Assembly (NCBI RefSeq): GCF_013341275.1
Contig: NZ_CP054476.1
Coordinates: 2,964,988-3,028,987 of the forward strand
Direction: 5' to 3'
DNA length: 64,000 nucleotides
Origin: Methyloligella sp. GL2
GTDB taxonomy: Bacteria; Pseudomonadota; Alphaproteobacteria; Rhizobiales; Methyloligellaceae
The notes below the pieces were generated by a model. It was not told the DNA's origin. It worked only from the letters and a program-made list of their open reading frames with translations, and did no database searches. The position numbers and the translations under genes are program-made. Numbering within the stretch: the stretch's first letter is position 1; every line of letters starts with the position of its first letter. This document shows positions 53,439 through 63,725 of the stretch, one piece after another.

Positions 53439-54196
53439 TCAGGCTCCACCTCGGCCTTGTTGAGCCAGAAATAGGTCACCGGGAAACCTTCGCCGGCGAG
53501 CAAATTCACCGACTCGTAGAGCGGCAGGCCGACGACGCTGGTATAGGAGCCGACCATCTTGACCACGAAGCTGCCGGCGATGCCTTGCACCGCATAGCCG
53601 CCCGCCTTGCCGCGCCATTCGCCGGCGGCGATGAAGGCGGTGATGTCGTCGCTGGAAAGGCGGCGGAAGCGGACGCGGGTCTCCACCACGCGCTCGCGAA
53701 TCTTGCCCGAGGGGGTGACCATGCAAATCGCGGTATAGACCCGGTGGGCGCGGCCGGAGAGCAGCTCCAGGCAGCGGATGGCGTCGGCCTCGCGCTCGGG
53801 CTTACCGAGGATGCGCTTTCCCACCGCGACGACGGTGTCGGCGGCGAGGATGAAGGCGTTGCCGTATTCGGCTTCCGATTTCAGCGCCTTCTGGATGGCC
53901 TCGGCCTTGGCGCGGGCCAGGCGGCGGACGAGATGGCGCGGCGCTTCGCCCCGCTTCGGCGTCTCGTCGACGCTCGCGGGCCGGAGCGCATCGGGGGTGA
54001 TGCCGGCCTGTTCGAGAAGCTGCAGGCGCCTCGGCGATGCGCTGGCCAGAACCAGCTTGGGCCGGTGGCCGCCGCCCTTTGCCGCGCGCTTGCCGTTGCC
54101 GCGGCCGGAAGCTTCCGCCGAGGGCGCATCGGCCACAGCGTCGGGCTTGGCCGGGCTTTGCTCAGCCGGCTGCTTTGGCTTCGTACCTTTCGGCAC
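53435..54196 (-). CDS. maf: Maf-like nucleoside triphosphate pyrophosphatase
   Basis: Protein of about 253 residues. Signature block [20 protein letters not shown] begins near residue 46, followed by [23 protein letters not shown] and [17 protein letters not shown]. Family members hydrolyse non-canonical or modified nucleotides and may restrain septation. The N-terminal 45 residues are a Lys/Ala/Pro-rich extension not usual for Maf. GTG at 54196, 4 bases after the infA stop, is used; an ATG at 54241 inside infA is an alternative. Confidence 0.9.
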   Translation of the reverse strand: MPKGTKPKQPAEQSPAKPDAVADAPSAEASGRGNGKRAAKGGGHRPKLVLASASPRRLQLLEQAGITPDALRPASVDETPKRGEAPRHLVRRLARAKAEAIQKALKSEAEYGNAFILAADTVVAVGKRILGKPEREADAIRCLELLSGRAHRVYTAICMVTPSGKIRERVVETRVRFRRLSSDDITAFIAAGEWRGKAGGYAVQGIAGSFVVKMVGSYTSVVGLPLYESVNLLAGEGFPVTYFWLNKAEVEPE

Positions 54197-54200
54197 GAGC

Positions 54201-54419
54201 CTATTTAAAGCGGTAAGTGATACGGCCTTTGGTGAGATCATAAGGCGTCATCTCGACCAGCACTTTGTCACCGGCAAGCACGCGGATGCGGTTCTTGCGC
54301 ATCCGGCCCGCGGTGTGGGCAATGATCTCATGTTCGTTCTCGAGTTTCACCCTGAAGGTGGCATTCGGAAGCAGTTCGGTGACCACTCCCGGAAATTCGA
54401 GCATCTCTTCTTTCGCCAT
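54201..54419 (-). CDS. infA: translation initiation factor IF-1
   Basis: Protein of 72 residues, the standard length. It carries the OB-fold blocks [38 protein letters not shown] and [19 protein letters not shown] precedes the ATG. It binds the 30S A site during initiation. The gene leads the infA-maf-yacG operon. Confidence 0.98.
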   Translation of the reverse strand: MAKEEMLEFPGVVTELLPNATFRVKLENEHEIIAHTAGRMRKNRIRVLAGDKVLVEMTPYDLTKGRITYRFK

Positions 54420-54556
54420 ATCTTCCTTTCGTCTTCGCTGGCCGGCGGAGAATGGTCGCCGCGCGGCGCAAAATCAAGGGCGATCGCGGCAAACGCCGAT
54501 ATTGGCGCAAAACCCGCCGCGTCCCGAAGGCGGGCGGTGCCGTCCGATTTTGCGAA

Positions 54557-55048
54557 TCAGCCCTTCCAATGCAGGGCACAAAGCAGGGTGAAAAGCCGCC
54601 TTGCGGTATCGGTGTCGACGGCGATCTTGCCTTCCAGCCGCTCCTTCAGGAGCTCGCTGCCTTCGTTATGCAGGCCGCGCCGGCCCATATCGATGGCCTC
54701 GATGCGCGATGCAGGTGCCGTCTTGATCGCGTCGAAATAGCTCTCGCAGATCAGGAAATAATCCTTCATCAGCCGGCGGAACGGGGTGAGCGACAGGCTC
54801 ACCTCGGTGACCGGGTTCTGCGCTTCGTCGCCGATGGCGAAGATCAGCCGGTTCTCGGCGATGGAGAGGTTCAGGCTATAGGGCCCGTCTTCGGTGCCTT
54901 CCGGCTTGAAGCTATTGTTCTCCAGAAGATCGAAGATGGCGACCTCGCGCTCATGGGCGACATCGGCGTTCACATTGGCGATGGAGGCCTGGTCGAGGTT
55001 TACCTCGATGAGGCGGTTCTTCTCTTCGCTGCCGCCCTCCCCGCTCAT
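54557..55048 (-). CDS. UPF0262 family protein
   Basis: Protein of 163 residues. [49 protein letters not shown] and [20 protein letters not shown] are the family blocks. Found almost only in Alphaproteobacteria, next to hisD, as here (start overlaps the hisD stop by ATGA). Function unknown. Confidence 0.93.
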   Translation of the reverse strand: MSGEGGSEEKNRLIEVNLDQASIANVNADVAHEREVAIFDLLENNSFKPEGTEDGPYSLNLSIAENRLIFAIGDEAQNPVTEVSLSLTPFRRLMKDYFLICESYFDAIKTAPASRIEAIDMGRRGLHNEGSELLKERLEGKIAVDTDTARRLFTLLCALHWKG

Positions 55049-56349
55049 CAGCCGCCCCGACGATTGGTGCGGATGCCGACGGAGCGGGCATGGGCATCGA
55101 GCCCTTCGGCTTCGGCCAGGGTCATGGCCGCCGGGGCCAGCGCTTCCAGCGCATCGACATCGAGTTTCAGGAGCGAGGTCCGCTTCATGAAGTCGAGCAC
55201 GCCGAGGCCGGAGGCAAAGCGCGCGCTCCGCGCCGTCGGCAGCACATGGTTGGAGCCGGCGACGTAATCGCCGATCACTTCGGGCGTATAGCGGCCCAGG
55301 AACATAGCGCCGGCATTGCGGATCTTGTCGGCCAGCGCGTCCGGATCGCCGGTGGCGATCTCCAGATGCTCAGCGGCGATGCGGTCGGCAAGCGCGGGCG
55401 CCTCTTCCAGGTCTTTCACCAGGATGATGGCGCCGAACTCGTCCCAGCTCGCTTGCGCCGTCTCGGCCCGCGGCAAGGTCTTGAGCTGATCCTGCACCGC
55501 CTGCTCGACTTCTCTCGCGAATTCGGCATCGTCGGTGATCAGGATCGACTGGGCCGCGGTGTCATGCTCGGCCTGAGCCAAAAGATCGGCGGCGATCCAG
55601 GAGGGATCGTTGCCGTTATCGGCGATCACCAGCACCTCGGAGGGGCCGGCGATCATGTCGATGCCAACCGTGCCGAAAACCTGGCGCTTGGCGGCGGCGA
55701 CATAGGCGTTGCCGGGGCCGACGATCTTCACCACCGGGGCAATGGTCTCGGTGCCGTAGGCCAGCGCAGCGACGGCCTGAGCGCCGCCGATACGATAGAT
55801 CTCGTCGACGCCGGCCATCTCGGCAGCGGCCAGCACCAGCGGATTCAGGGCGCCATCGGGGGACGGCACCACCATGACGAGGCGCGGCACACCGGCGACC
55901 TTGGCCGGCACGGCGTTCATCAGCACCGAGCTGGGATAAGCCGCGGTGCCGCCCGGCACGTAAAGCCCGGCCGATTCCACCGCGGTCCAGCGGGAGCCGA
56001 GCTCGACGCCGAGATCGTCGCGATAGCGGTCGCTCTCCGGGCGCTGGCGCTTGTGGTGATCGAGGATACGGTCGTGGGCGATCTTCAGCGCCGCCAGCGT
56101 GGTATCGTCGGATTGGCGCTTGGCCGCGGCAATCTCGTCCGCCGTGATGCGCAAACCCGCCTGTTCCAGATCGATGCGGTCGAAGCGCTTGGAGAGTTCG
56201 ATGAGGGCTGCATCGCCGTCTTTGCGCACATCGGCTATGATCTTGGCGACGGCGTCGTTGACGTCGGCGGAGGATTCGCGCTTTGCGGCGAGAAGCTCTG
56301 CGAAGCGCGCCTCGAAATCGGTTTCGGAATTGTCGAGCCAGAGGGCCAT
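55048..56349 (-). CDS. hisD: histidinol dehydrogenase
   Basis: Protein of 433 residues, full length. It oxidises L-histidinol twice to L-histidine with NAD, the last step of histidine synthesis. Blocks: [79 protein letters not shown] (zinc His) and [18 protein letters not shown]. It is followed by UPF0262 with ATGA overlap, and preceded by DUF2948, in the usual alphaproteobacterial order. Confidence 0.97.
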   Translation of the reverse strand: MALWLDNSETDFEARFAELLAAKRESSADVNDAVAKIIADVRKDGDAALIELSKRFDRIDLEQAGLRITADEIAAAKRQSDDTTLAALKIAHDRILDHHKRQRPESDRYRDDLGVELGSRWTAVESAGLYVPGGTAAYPSSVLMNAVPAKVAGVPRLVMVVPSPDGALNPLVLAAAEMAGVDEIYRIGGAQAVAALAYGTETIAPVVKIVGPGNAYVAAAKRQVFGTVGIDMIAGPSEVLVIADNGNDPSWIAADLLAQAEHDTAAQSILITDDAEFAREVEQAVQDQLKTLPRAETAQASWDEFGAIILVKDLEEAPALADRIAAEHLEIATGDPDALADKIRNAGAMFLGRYTPEVIGDYVAGSNHVLPTARSARFASGLGVLDFMKRTSLLKLDVDALEALAPAAMTLAEAEGLDAHARSVGIRTNRRGG

Positions 56350-56358
56350 AACGTCTCT

Positions 56359-56820
56359 TTACGCCCCTGCCCCGGATTCGGCATCCGGGTGTTCGGGCTT
56401 ATTCTTGGTTTGCCAGACAGGACCGAGATCCTTCAGCTCCGCTTCGATGCATTCGGCATCAAGCCGGATGGTCACGTCGCCGGAGAAGGTCAGCTCGATG
56501 ATGCCGCTGGGGGAATCGCCCGGCTCGAAGCGGATGGCGAGCAGCGACAGGACATGCCCCTTCTCTTCCGGATCGACGCCCTTGATCTGAGCGTTGAACA
56601 CCCGGTCGAAGCGCAAGGCGGCGCGGCGGCGGCGGTGATGATCGGGCCGGGTTCCCTCGCCGAGCGCCTGTTCCCAATCGAACCGGTTGAGCACGGCGGC
56701 GAAGCGCTTCTGCGCCGGCAGATAAGCCATATCGTCGACGCGCAGCACCGCATCCTGCAGATGCGCCGAGATGATCTTCAGATCCTCGTCGTCGAGGGCG
56801 AGAAGTTTCAGCGGGGTCAT
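56359..56820 (-). CDS. DUF2948 family protein
   Basis: Protein of 153 residues. LKLLALDDEDLKIISAHLQD, DMAYLPAQKRFAAVLNRFDW and SLLAIRFEPGDSPSGIIELT match DUF2948, conserved between murA and hisD in Alphaproteobacteria. Function unknown. It ends 9 bases before hisD. Confidence 0.92.
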   Translation of the reverse strand: MTPLKLLALDDEDLKIISAHLQDAVLRVDDMAYLPAQKRFAAVLNRFDWEQALGEGTRPDHHRRRRAALRFDRVFNAQIKGVDPEEKGHVLSLLAIRFEPGDSPSGIIELTFSGDVTIRLDAECIEAELKDLGPVWQTKNKPEHPDAESGAGA

Positions 56821-56948
56821 AGTCGCGACGGGTTCCTAACTGGACGGGGCGTGCCGCGAGGCCTTGGCCGCGGCGTTTCCGTGGGCGGTTCTAGCAGACC
56901 CGGCGGGAAATTGCAGCGGACCACATGACATAGGGCTTAGATGAGGCC

Positions 56949-58238
56949 TTAGCTGGAAAGCCGCTCGATCTCGGCGCCGCATTGGCCGAGCTTCTCCTCG
57001 ATGCGCTCGAAGCCGCGATCGAGGTGATAGACGCGGTTGATGACGGTCTCGCCCTCGGCGGCGAGCCCGGCGATGACCAGGGACACGGAAGCCCGTAAGT
57101 CCGTCGCCATGACTTGCGCACCGCGCAGCTCGTCGACGCCGGTGACGATAGCGGTGTCGCCCTTCAGGTCGATGCGGGCACCGAGCCGGGCCAGCTCCTG
57201 CACATGCATGAAGCGGTTCTCGAAGATGGTCTCGCGCACGGTGGAGGTGCCTTGGGCCAGGGACATCAGCGCCAGAAGCTGGGCCTGCAGATCAGTGGGG
57301 AAGCCGGGGAACGGCTCGGTCTCCACCGAAGAGGGGCCGACGCCGCTGCCGTTGCGGGCGATGCGGACGCCATTTTCGCGCTCTTCCACCTCGATGCCGC
57401 TATTGCGCAGCACGTCCAATGCGCTTTGCCAGAGCTCGGGCTTGGCGCCTTCCAGCAGCACGTCGCCGCCGGTGGCGGCCACGGCCATGGCATAGGTGCC
57501 GGTCTCGATGCGGTCGGGCAGCACGAAATGCTCCGCGCCGTGCAGCTCTTCGACGCCCTGCACATGCAAGGTGGAAGTGCCGATGCCCTCGATCTTGGCG
57601 CCCATGGCGATCAGGCAGTTGGCCAGATCGCCGACCTCCGGCTCACGGGCGGCATTCTCGATCAGGGTCTCGCCGCGGGCCAGCACGGCGGCCATCAGCG
57701 CATTATGGGTGGCACCGACGGAGACTTTGCCAAGCGTGATACGGTCGCCATGCAAGCCGCGCGGGGCCTTGGCGATGACATAGCCGCCTTCCAGCTCGAT
57801 CTCGGCGCCGAGCGCTTCCAGCGCGGTCAGGTGCAGATCGACGGGACGGGTGCCGATGGCGCAGCCGCCGGGCAGCGAGACCTTGGCCCGGCCGCAGCGG
57901 GCGATGAGCGGCGCCAGAACCCAGAAGCTGGCGCGCATCTTGGAGACCATCTCATAGGGCGCGGTGGTGTCGACGATCTGCTCGGCGGCGAGCTTGAAGG
58001 TCTGGCCGTCGCCATTGCGCTCGCCGGAGCGCTTGCCGACCACGGTGAGGTCGACGCCGTGATTGCCGAGAATGCGGCCGAGCAGGTTCACGTCGGCGAG
58101 CCGCGGCACGTTCTTCAAAGTCAGGGTATCGCGGGTCAGAAGGCTCGCGATCATCAGCGGCAGGGCGGCATTCTTGGCGCCCGAGATCGAGATCGTCCCG
58201 ACCAGGGGATTGCCCCCCTTAATGCGAATTCTGTCCAT
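56949..58238 (-). CDS. murA: UDP-N-acetylglucosamine 1-carboxyvinyltransferase
   Basis: Protein of 429 residues. MurA adds enolpyruvate to UDP-GlcNAc, the first committed step of peptidoglycan synthesis. [16 protein letters not shown] holds the active-site Cys (C126), the target of fosfomycin in the family. [20 protein letters not shown] begins the protein, and [20 protein letters not shown] and [14 protein letters not shown] are near the end. Both match the family. It heads the minus-strand cluster. Confidence 0.98.
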   Translation of the reverse strand: MDRIRIKGGNPLVGTISISGAKNAALPLMIASLLTRDTLTLKNVPRLADVNLLGRILGNHGVDLTVVGKRSGERNGDGQTFKLAAEQIVDTTAPYEMVSKMRASFWVLAPLIARCGRAKVSLPGGCAIGTRPVDLHLTALEALGAEIELEGGYVIAKAPRGLHGDRITLGKVSVGATHNALMAAVLARGETLIENAAREPEVGDLANCLIAMGAKIEGIGTSTLHVQGVEELHGAEHFVLPDRIETGTYAMAVAATGGDVLLEGAKPELWQSALDVLRNSGIEVEERENGVRIARNGSGVGPSSVETEPFPGFPTDLQAQLLALMSLAQGTSTVRETIFENRFMHVQELARLGARIDLKGDTAIVTGVDELRGAQVMATDLRASVSLVIAGLAAEGETVINRVYHLDRGFERIEEKLGQCGAEIERLSS

Positions 58239-58352
58239 GGTCTGCTCCCCCGGCCCTTGTCTCCCCGGGCATTCGGATTTGCCCCTTTATCCCTCAAAAC
58301 CGGATGCCGCAAGCGGCGCTTCCGCTGGTGCTCCCTTGTCGGGACGCTCAGC

Positions 58353-58523
58353 TTATGGCTTTGAAGGCAGGTCTTCTTGCTTCGGTCCGGTCTCTACCCG
58401 GGCCCGTTTCTGAGCCTTCCGCTTGGCGAGATTGGCCCGCAATTCCCGGCGCAAGCGTTCCGCACGGCTCTCAGGCTCGGCTTCAGAGCCGCCGTTTTGG
58501 GCTGGTTTTTCCGGCAAAGACAT
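58353..58523 (-). CDS. small charged conserved protein upstream of murA
   Basis: Protein of 56 residues, read from ATG 58523 to TAA 58353. It is strongly charged and helical in the middle: SRAERLRRELRANLAKRKAQ. GAGGGA lies 7 bases before the ATG. Small proteins of this composition are commonly found at this position in Hyphomicrobiales. Function unknown. Confidence 0.72.
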   Translation of the reverse strand: MSLPEKPAQNGGSEAEPESRAERLRRELRANLAKRKAQKRARVETGPKQEDLPSKP

Positions 58524-58776
58524 CAGATTCGTCCCTCATGTCATTTTCGGCCGCGCCCGTCACGGCTTCGTTATATCAGGTTTTGCAAGCGAAGCGGGAG
58601 TGGCAGAAAAGCCGCGTTTCATTTGACGCGTTTTTACAGGCTTTGCCGCCTTGCGCGAAAGACGGCGCTATGGCAGTTTCGCGCCGCTCGCCCTCGCATT
58701 CGCGGGGGCGGCGTGCTTCAAGGCATCGCCGCAAGAAACGCGCGCTTTTTCGACAAGCGCCCGATTCCGGCCCTTC

Positions 58777-58851
58777 GCCGCCGTAGCTCAGTGGTAGAGC
58801 GCGTCATTGGTAATGACGAGGTCGAGTGTTCAATCCACTCCGGCGGCACCA
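58777..58851 (+). tRNA. tRNA-Thr (GGT)
   Basis: 75 bases with encoded CCA. Acceptor stem GCCGCCG pairs with CGGCGGC, D-arm GCTCAGTGGTAGAGC, anticodon stem CGTCA/TGACG with loop TTGGTAA (anticodon GGT), and T-arm GTGTTCAATCCAC. A T-rich stretch follows and may end the transcript. Confidence 0.95.
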
Positions 58852-58933
58852 GTTTTCTTCTGCCAGCAATATTTGCCGAAGCGGGCTGGGCACCTTCTCA
58901 TCCCGCGAGACCGGTATTATCTGTTAGAGCTCA

Positions 58934-60316
58934 ATGTTTCTGAGCGTCTTCGACATTTTCAAGATCGGCATCGGACCTTCGTCGTCGCACACGATGGGGC
59001 CGATGACGGCTGCACAGCGCTTTCTGGCGGCCCTGCGGGCGCTTCCCTCGGCGAATGCCATCAGCCATGTCCAGGCGCGGCTTTACGGCTCCCTCGCCTT
59101 TACCGGCAAGGGGCATTGCAGCGACCGGGCGATTCTGCTCGGCCTGTTAGGCTACGAGCCGGCAACGTTCGACGTGGCGGAAGCCGATGAGCGAATCGCG
59201 CTGTTGCGGCAGGAGAAGATATTCCACCCCGCCGGCCTGCCGGCCATCCGCTTCGATCCCGAGACCGATCTGATCTTCGATTACGGCCCGCCGCTTCCCG
59301 GTCATGCCAACGGCATGATCTTTTCGGCTTTTGATCGAGACGGCGCCCTGCTTCTGGAAGCGACGTATTATTCCATCGGCGGCGGCTTCGTGGTGAGTGC
59401 AGACGAGCTGGACGCCGGCGCGGCCGCCTCGGAAGAGGAGCTGGGGAGCCCGTTTCCCTTCGACACGTCGAGAGCGATGCTGGCCATGGCCCGGGAAAGC
59501 GGGCTTTCGATCAGCGAGATGAAGCGGCGCAACGAGGAGGCAAGACTGCCGGCCACGGCGGTGAAGGAGCGTATCGGCAAGCTGTGGCAGACCATGGCGG
59601 CTTGCATCGATCGCGGCCTGACCACGGAAGGCGTCTTGCCGGGCGGGCTGAAGGTCAACCGCCGCGCGCCGCGCATGCTGCAGCAGATGAACGGCGAGCG
59701 GCAATCCAACTCCCGTCAGCCGTTCACGGCGATCGACTGGCTCTATCTCTACGCCATGGCGGTGAACGAGGAGAACGCCGCCGGCGGCCGGGTGGTCACG
59801 GCGCCGACCAACGGCGCGGCCGGCGTGGTGCCGGCGGTGATTCGCTATTATCTCGATCAATGCGTGGGGTCGTCGCCGGAACGGGTGGAAGATTTTCTGC
59901 TGACCGCCGCGGCAATCGGCGGGCTGATCAAGCATAACGCCTCGATCTCCGGCGCCGAGGCCGGCTGCCAGGGCGAAGTGGGCTCCGCGTCGGCCATGGC
60001 CGCGGCCGGGCTCTGCGAAGTGCTGGGCGGAACGCCCGCGCAGGTGGAGAACGCGGCCGAAATCGCGCTGGAGCATCATCTGGGGATGACCTGCGATCCG
60101 GTCGGCGGACTGGTGCAGGTGCCGTGCATCGAGCGCAACGGGCTGGGCGCGGTGAAAGCGGTGACCGCCGCCTCGATCGCGCTGCGCGGCGACGGCTCCC
60201 ATTTCATGCCGCTGGACAACTGCATCGCGGCCATGCGCCAGACCGGCGAGGCCATGAGCACGACGCTGAAAGAGACCAGTCTCGGCGGCCTCGCCGTGAA
60301 CCTTCCCGAATGCTGA
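58934..60316 (+). CDS. sdaA: L-serine ammonia-lyase (iron-sulfur type)
   Basis: Protein of 460 residues, one chain with both beta and alpha domains. It converts L-serine to pyruvate and ammonia with a 4Fe-4S cluster. Blocks: [77 protein letters not shown] and [19 protein letters not shown], the last two holding the cluster cysteines. Stand-alone gene after tRNA-Thr; no strong RBS. Confidence 0.96.
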   Translation: MFLSVFDIFKIGIGPSSSHTMGPMTAAQRFLAALRALPSANAISHVQARLYGSLAFTGKGHCSDRAILLGLLGYEPATFDVAEADERIALLRQEKIFHPAGLPAIRFDPETDLIFDYGPPLPGHANGMIFSAFDRDGALLLEATYYSIGGGFVVSADELDAGAAASEEELGSPFPFDTSRAMLAMARESGLSISEMKRRNEEARLPATAVKERIGKLWQTMAACIDRGLTTEGVLPGGLKVNRRAPRMLQQMNGERQSNSRQPFTAIDWLYLYAMAVNEENAAGGRVVTAPTNGAAGVVPAVIRYYLDQCVGSSPERVEDFLLTAAAIGGLIKHNASISGAEAGCQGEVGSASAMAAAGLCEVLGGTPAQVENAAEIALEHHLGMTCDPVGGLVQVPCIERNGLGAVKAVTAASIALRGDGSHFMPLDNCIAAMRQTGEAMSTTLKETSLGGLAVNLPEC

Positions 60317-60370
60317 GGCGCTAACGCGCCGATTCGCGCCATGAGCGCGATCAAAGCGCTATTCTCTTTT

Positions 60371-60399
60371 TACGTGTATTGCGCTATGAAATACACGTA
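60371..60399. promoter_or_regulatory. inverted repeat directly before the nuclease start codon
   Basis: TACGTGTATT (60371-60380) and AATACACGTA (60390-60399) form a perfect 10-bp inverted repeat with a 9-base centre. The ATG of the next gene follows at once. It could be an operator or an mRNA hairpin that hides the start. Confidence 0.6.
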
Positions 60400-60831
60400 A
60401 TGCGTGCTTTTCCGCTTTCCTCGCTTATTGCAGGTCTTGCCGCGGCGCTGATCGTCATCGACGGCGACACGGTGCATACCGCCGATGGCGAGAAATACCG
60501 GCTTCCGGGGATCGATGCGGCCGAGATCGGCCATGCGCAATGCGAGGCGGAGTTACGGCTCGCTCTCCTCACCAAGCATCGGCTGGAGCAAATGCTGGAC
60601 GGCGCCGAGGTGAGGTTTCGCGGCGAGAGCCCGCCCAGGCGGGATCGCTATGGCCGCGTCCTCGCCGATCTCATCATCAATGGGCAGGACGCCGGCTGCA
60701 TCCTGATCAAGGAAGGCTATGCGCGACCCTGGCGCGGCCGGCGGGAAGATTGGTGCGCGGGCAAGGACGCGGAGCGTGTCGATGCCGCCGCGCTGTCTTG
60801 TGTGGCAAGTAACGAAAGGGAAGCTGAATGA
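60400..60831 (+). CDS. exported thermonuclease-family (SNase-like) protein
   Basis: Protein of 143 residues with a hydrophobic N-terminus (FPLSSLIAGLAAALIV). VIDGDTVHTADGEKYRLPGI-D-A-A-E and RRDRYGRVLADLIINGQDAG match the staphylococcal nuclease fold: Asp pair, Arg and the second-Arg/Tyr block. The protein is short compared with a full SNase but keeps the core. No Shine-Dalgarno is visible, because an inverted repeat abuts the ATG. Stop overlaps the next gene by ATGA. Confidence 0.8.
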   Translation: MRAFPLSSLIAGLAAALIVIDGDTVHTADGEKYRLPGIDAAEIGHAQCEAELRLALLTKHRLEQMLDGAEVRFRGESPPRRDRYGRVLADLIINGQDAGCILIKEGYARPWRGRREDWCAGKDAERVDAAALSCVASNEREAE

Positions 60832-61394
60832 TCGATCCCAACATCTACGTTCGCCCTCTTGAGAACGACTTCCTCATCATTCAAGGCGAGGCGATTGCCC
60901 TAGCGGAGGCCCCTCAATGGCAGGATTCCGAAGCGCGGATCGCCGATATCGGCTACCGCGACCGCGTCCTCTCGATGCGCGATTCTGCCTCACGGATTCT
61001 CCACGATATGGCTGGCCGAATGCAGGAGCTGCCTGGGCTGCTCGAAACAGCCGAGAATCCTGAAGCGCTCGAAAGAGCGCAGTCTGAAATCCTCGATCTC
61101 GCCTCTTTGAGCGCGGAACTGGGAACCGTCTTTCGGGGGATGAGGGATCTCGATGAGCTTGCATCTATGCGGCTCGGCGCCGCCAAAGCGGGAGCAAGCC
61201 GGTTTCAGCGCTGGATGAAATCTCTCGGGACTTGGATCAAAAGATTCTCGAATCAACTGTGGCAGCTCCTCTCCTCGCTGTTCAAACCGAAGGAGTGGAA
61301 GCTTGCAGGTTCGATCGGCACCGGTCCGTTCAACCTCGTGAACGCATCGATCGAAGTGACGTTCGATCTCGGCAGGTCCAGCGCTGCTCCCTAA
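60828..61394 (+). CDS. hypothetical protein coupled to the nuclease gene
   Basis: Protein of 188 residues. N-terminal 115 residues are helical and acidic; a basic amphipathic segment (FQRWMKSLGTWIKRFSNQLW) follows, and a short C-terminal beta region. It starts within the nuclease stop (ATGA), so it is translated with it. I recognise no family. Base composition is somewhat lower in GC than its neighbours. Confidence 0.65.
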   Translation: MIDPNIYVRPLENDFLIIQGEAIALAEAPQWQDSEARIADIGYRDRVLSMRDSASRILHDMAGRMQELPGLLETAENPEALERAQSEILDLASLSAELGTVFRGMRDLDELASMRLGAAKAGASRFQRWMKSLGTWIKRFSNQLWQLLSSLFKPKEWKLAGSIGTGPFNLVNASIEVTFDLGRSSAAP

Positions 61395-61395
61395 C

Positions 61396-62187
61396 CTAGT
61401 GATTATAGATGCTGTAAGCGGCGTAGCAGAGGGTGGCGGCGAGGATCGGCCGCAGCAGCCATTCCGGCGCCAGGCCGCAAAGCCTTGTGCCGAGCAGCAT
61501 ACCGGGGATCGAACCGACCAGCAGCGCCGCGATCAGCATGAGATCCACATGACCGAGGCCGAGATGGCCGAGACCGCCCACCAGGGTGAGCGGGATGGCA
61601 TGGGTGATGTCGGTGCCGACCACGCGGCGGGCCTTCAGGGCCGGATAGAGCGTCGCCAACACGGCAACGCCGATGGCGCCGGCGCCGACCGAGGTCAGCG
61701 TCACCAGCACGCCCAGTACCGCACCGAAGACAACGGTGGGGATGGTCCTCGGTGTGACGTCGGTCTCCGGGCCTGCGGTCGCCTTCTGGAATTTCGGATA
61801 GAGCAGGATCGCCAGCGCGCTCACCGGCAGCACGAAGACCAGGCCATTCCTGATGCTGCCTGCCAGCGCCTCGGTATCGAAGGGCGCGAAGGCCATGATG
61901 CCGAGCACAATCAGCGCGGCGGGTACACTGCCGGCGGCAAGGCGGAAGACGATCGGCCAATCGACATGGCCGACCACGTGATGCCGCCAGCCAGCGGTGA
62001 ACTTGGTCAGGCTGGCGTAGAGCAGATCGGTGCCGACGGCGATCTGCGGGCTCACCCCAAAAGTGGAGATCAGAAGCGGGGTCATCAGCGCGCCGCCGCC
62101 GACCCCGGTCAGACCGATGAGGAAGCCGACGACACAGCCCGCCCCTACGAGCGGCAGAAAATCTGCCACCCAGCTCATATCCCACAT
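61396..62187 (-). CDS. TauE/SafE (TSUP) family permease
   Basis: Protein of 263 residues with about eight membrane helices. VGFLIGLTGVGGGALMTPLL near the start and VTLTSVGAGAIGVAVLATLY in the middle are the repeated Gly-rich signatures of the family, which exports sulfite or moves other small sulfur anions. It lies downstream of cysDN on the same strand (65-base gap), so a role in sulfite export or sulfate flux is likely. ATG at 62187 follows AAGGGG. Confidence 0.88.
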   Translation of the reverse strand: MWDMSWVADFLPLVGAGCVVGFLIGLTGVGGGALMTPLLISTFGVSPQIAVGTDLLYASLTKFTAGWRHHVVGHVDWPIVFRLAAGSVPAALIVLGIMAFAPFDTEALAGSIRNGLVFVLPVSALAILLYPKFQKATAGPETDVTPRTIPTVVFGAVLGVLVTLTSVGAGAIGVAVLATLYPALKARRVVGTDITHAIPLTLVGGLGHLGLGHVDLMLIAALLVGSIPGMLLGTRLCGLAPEWLLRPILAATLCYAAYSIYNH

Positions 62188-62251
62188 TCGCGATTTATCC
62201 CCTTGAGACGCGGGCAAGGATTGGCCCCGGCCTCTTCACCCAACGCTTTTA

Positions 62252-63724
62252 CTAAATCTCGACGGTAACTGGAACGCCCACCGAGCGTAGCAGAATTGCC
62301 ACTTCTTGGGCACGCCGGTCAAATTCGGCGCGGTCGTCGGGCGAATCGCCAAGATCGGAGCAAAGCCCGCGTGCGAGGAGATCGCGGCTCAAAACATAGC
62401 GATTCTCGGAAGATGAGGCACCGGATTGTGCCCAGGTGATAACGCCGCCGGCCACCGTCGTCCCATCCAACGCGCTAACCAGGACAAAGTTTCCGGTAGC
62501 AGGAAGATCCTTGAAAAGATCGAGCGGAGTGGGCCGGCCGAGCATGATGCGGCAATCGGCGATGTCGTTGACGGCGCAAGAATGGGCCGGGGCCGATTGC
62601 AGCGTCTCGAAGTCCACCAGCGCCGAAACGCTCAAGCTGGAGACCGAGACGAGATCGGTATTGGTCAGCAGCAGATAGCCGGCTTCCGGGTCGAACGGGG
62701 TCTCGGCGACCCAGACGATTCGGGCCTCCAGCACATCGGCATTGACCGGCGCTGTGGCGGGTTCGGAAAGCACCGCGCCGCGGGAGATATCGAGATCGGT
62801 GTCGAGCTCCAGCGCCACCGCGTCGCCCGCCGCCGCCATCTCGCGGTCGCCGTCCATGGTGGCGATACGGGCGATGGAGGCGGCCAGGCCGCTTCGGATA
62901 TCGGTGATGCGGTCGCCAACGGCAATCGCGCCGGAGGCGACGGTGCCGGCAAGGCCGCGGAAATCGCCGTCGCGCAGCACGGTCTGCACCGGAAAGCGGA
63001 ACGGCGCATCCTGCGCCTCGGCGGCCGGGTTCGCTGCCTCCAGATAGTCGAGCAGGGTCGGCCCGTCATACCAGGGCATGTTGCCGGAAGGCTCGGAGAC
63101 ATTGTCGCCGGTGAGCGCGGAGACCGGGATGGTCTGGATATCGGTGAAGCCGAAGCGTCCCGCCATGGCGGTGAAATCCGCCTCGATCTCGCGGAAGCGC
63201 GCCTCGTCGAAACCGGTGAGGTCCATCTTGTTGACGGCGAGCACCACATTCTTGATGCCGACGAGGTCGCAGATCGCGGCATGGCGCCTGGTCTGGCGCT
63301 TGGCGCCGTGGCGCGCGTCGATCAGCAAAATCGCGACATCGGCATGGGAGGCGCCGGTCGCCATGTTGCGGGTGTATTGCTCGTGGCCCGGCGCGTCGAT
63401 GATGACATAGCGGCGGCTGGGGCTCTCGAAGAAGCGCCAGGCAATGTCGATGGTGATGCCCTGCTCGCGCTCGGCCTGCAGCCCGTCGAGCAGCAGCGAG
63501 AAATCGACATGCTCGCCGTTCACATTGCTGCGGCCCTGGCTCTGAGCCAGCACGGAGGCTTTCTGGTCCTCCGAGACGGCGCCGGAATCCCATAGCAGGC
63601 GGCCGATCAGGGTCGACTTGCCGTCATCCACCGACCCGCAGGTGAGCAGGCGGAGCATGCTGCCGGCGGCTTCCGCAGGCGCAGCGACAGCGACGTCACG
63701 ATCTACAAGCGCAGCCAAAGTCAT
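62252..63724 (-). CDS. cysN: sulfate adenylyltransferase GTPase subunit, with remnant APS-kinase-like C-terminus
   Basis: Protein of 490 residues. G1 GSVDDGKST (30-38), G3 DAPGHEQY and G4 NKMD are intact, as are the EF-Tu-like barrel domains. CysN drives formation of APS from sulfate and ATP with CysD. The last 45 residues (RDLLARGLCSDLGDSPDDRA to LLRSVGVPVTVEI) resemble the middle of APS kinase (CysC), but the kinase P-loop that should precede them is absent, and the protein ends early. It looks like a CysNC fusion reduced by deletion. Starts 1 base after the cysD stop. Confidence 0.93.
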   Translation of the reverse strand: MTLAALVDRDVAVAAPAEAAGSMLRLLTCGSVDDGKSTLIGRLLWDSGAVSEDQKASVLAQSQGRSNVNGEHVDFSLLLDGLQAEREQGITIDIAWRFFESPSRRYVIIDAPGHEQYTRNMATGASHADVAILLIDARHGAKRQTRRHAAICDLVGIKNVVLAVNKMDLTGFDEARFREIEADFTAMAGRFGFTDIQTIPVSALTGDNVSEPSGNMPWYDGPTLLDYLEAANPAAEAQDAPFRFPVQTVLRDGDFRGLAGTVASGAIAVGDRITDIRSGLAASIARIATMDGDREMAAAGDAVALELDTDLDISRGAVLSEPATAPVNADVLEARIVWVAETPFDPEAGYLLLTNTDLVSVSSLSVSALVDFETLQSAPAHSCAVNDIADCRIMLGRPTPLDLFKDLPATGNFVLVSALDGTTVAGGVITWAQSGASSSENRYVLSRDLLARGLCSDLGDSPDDRAEFDRRAQEVAILLRSVGVPVTVEI

Positions 63725-63725
63725 T

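Noticed and set aside
58377..58943. 188-residue plus-strand frame
   Set aside because: Runs through the tRNA-Thr gene and is antisense to the 56-residue gene; not credible.
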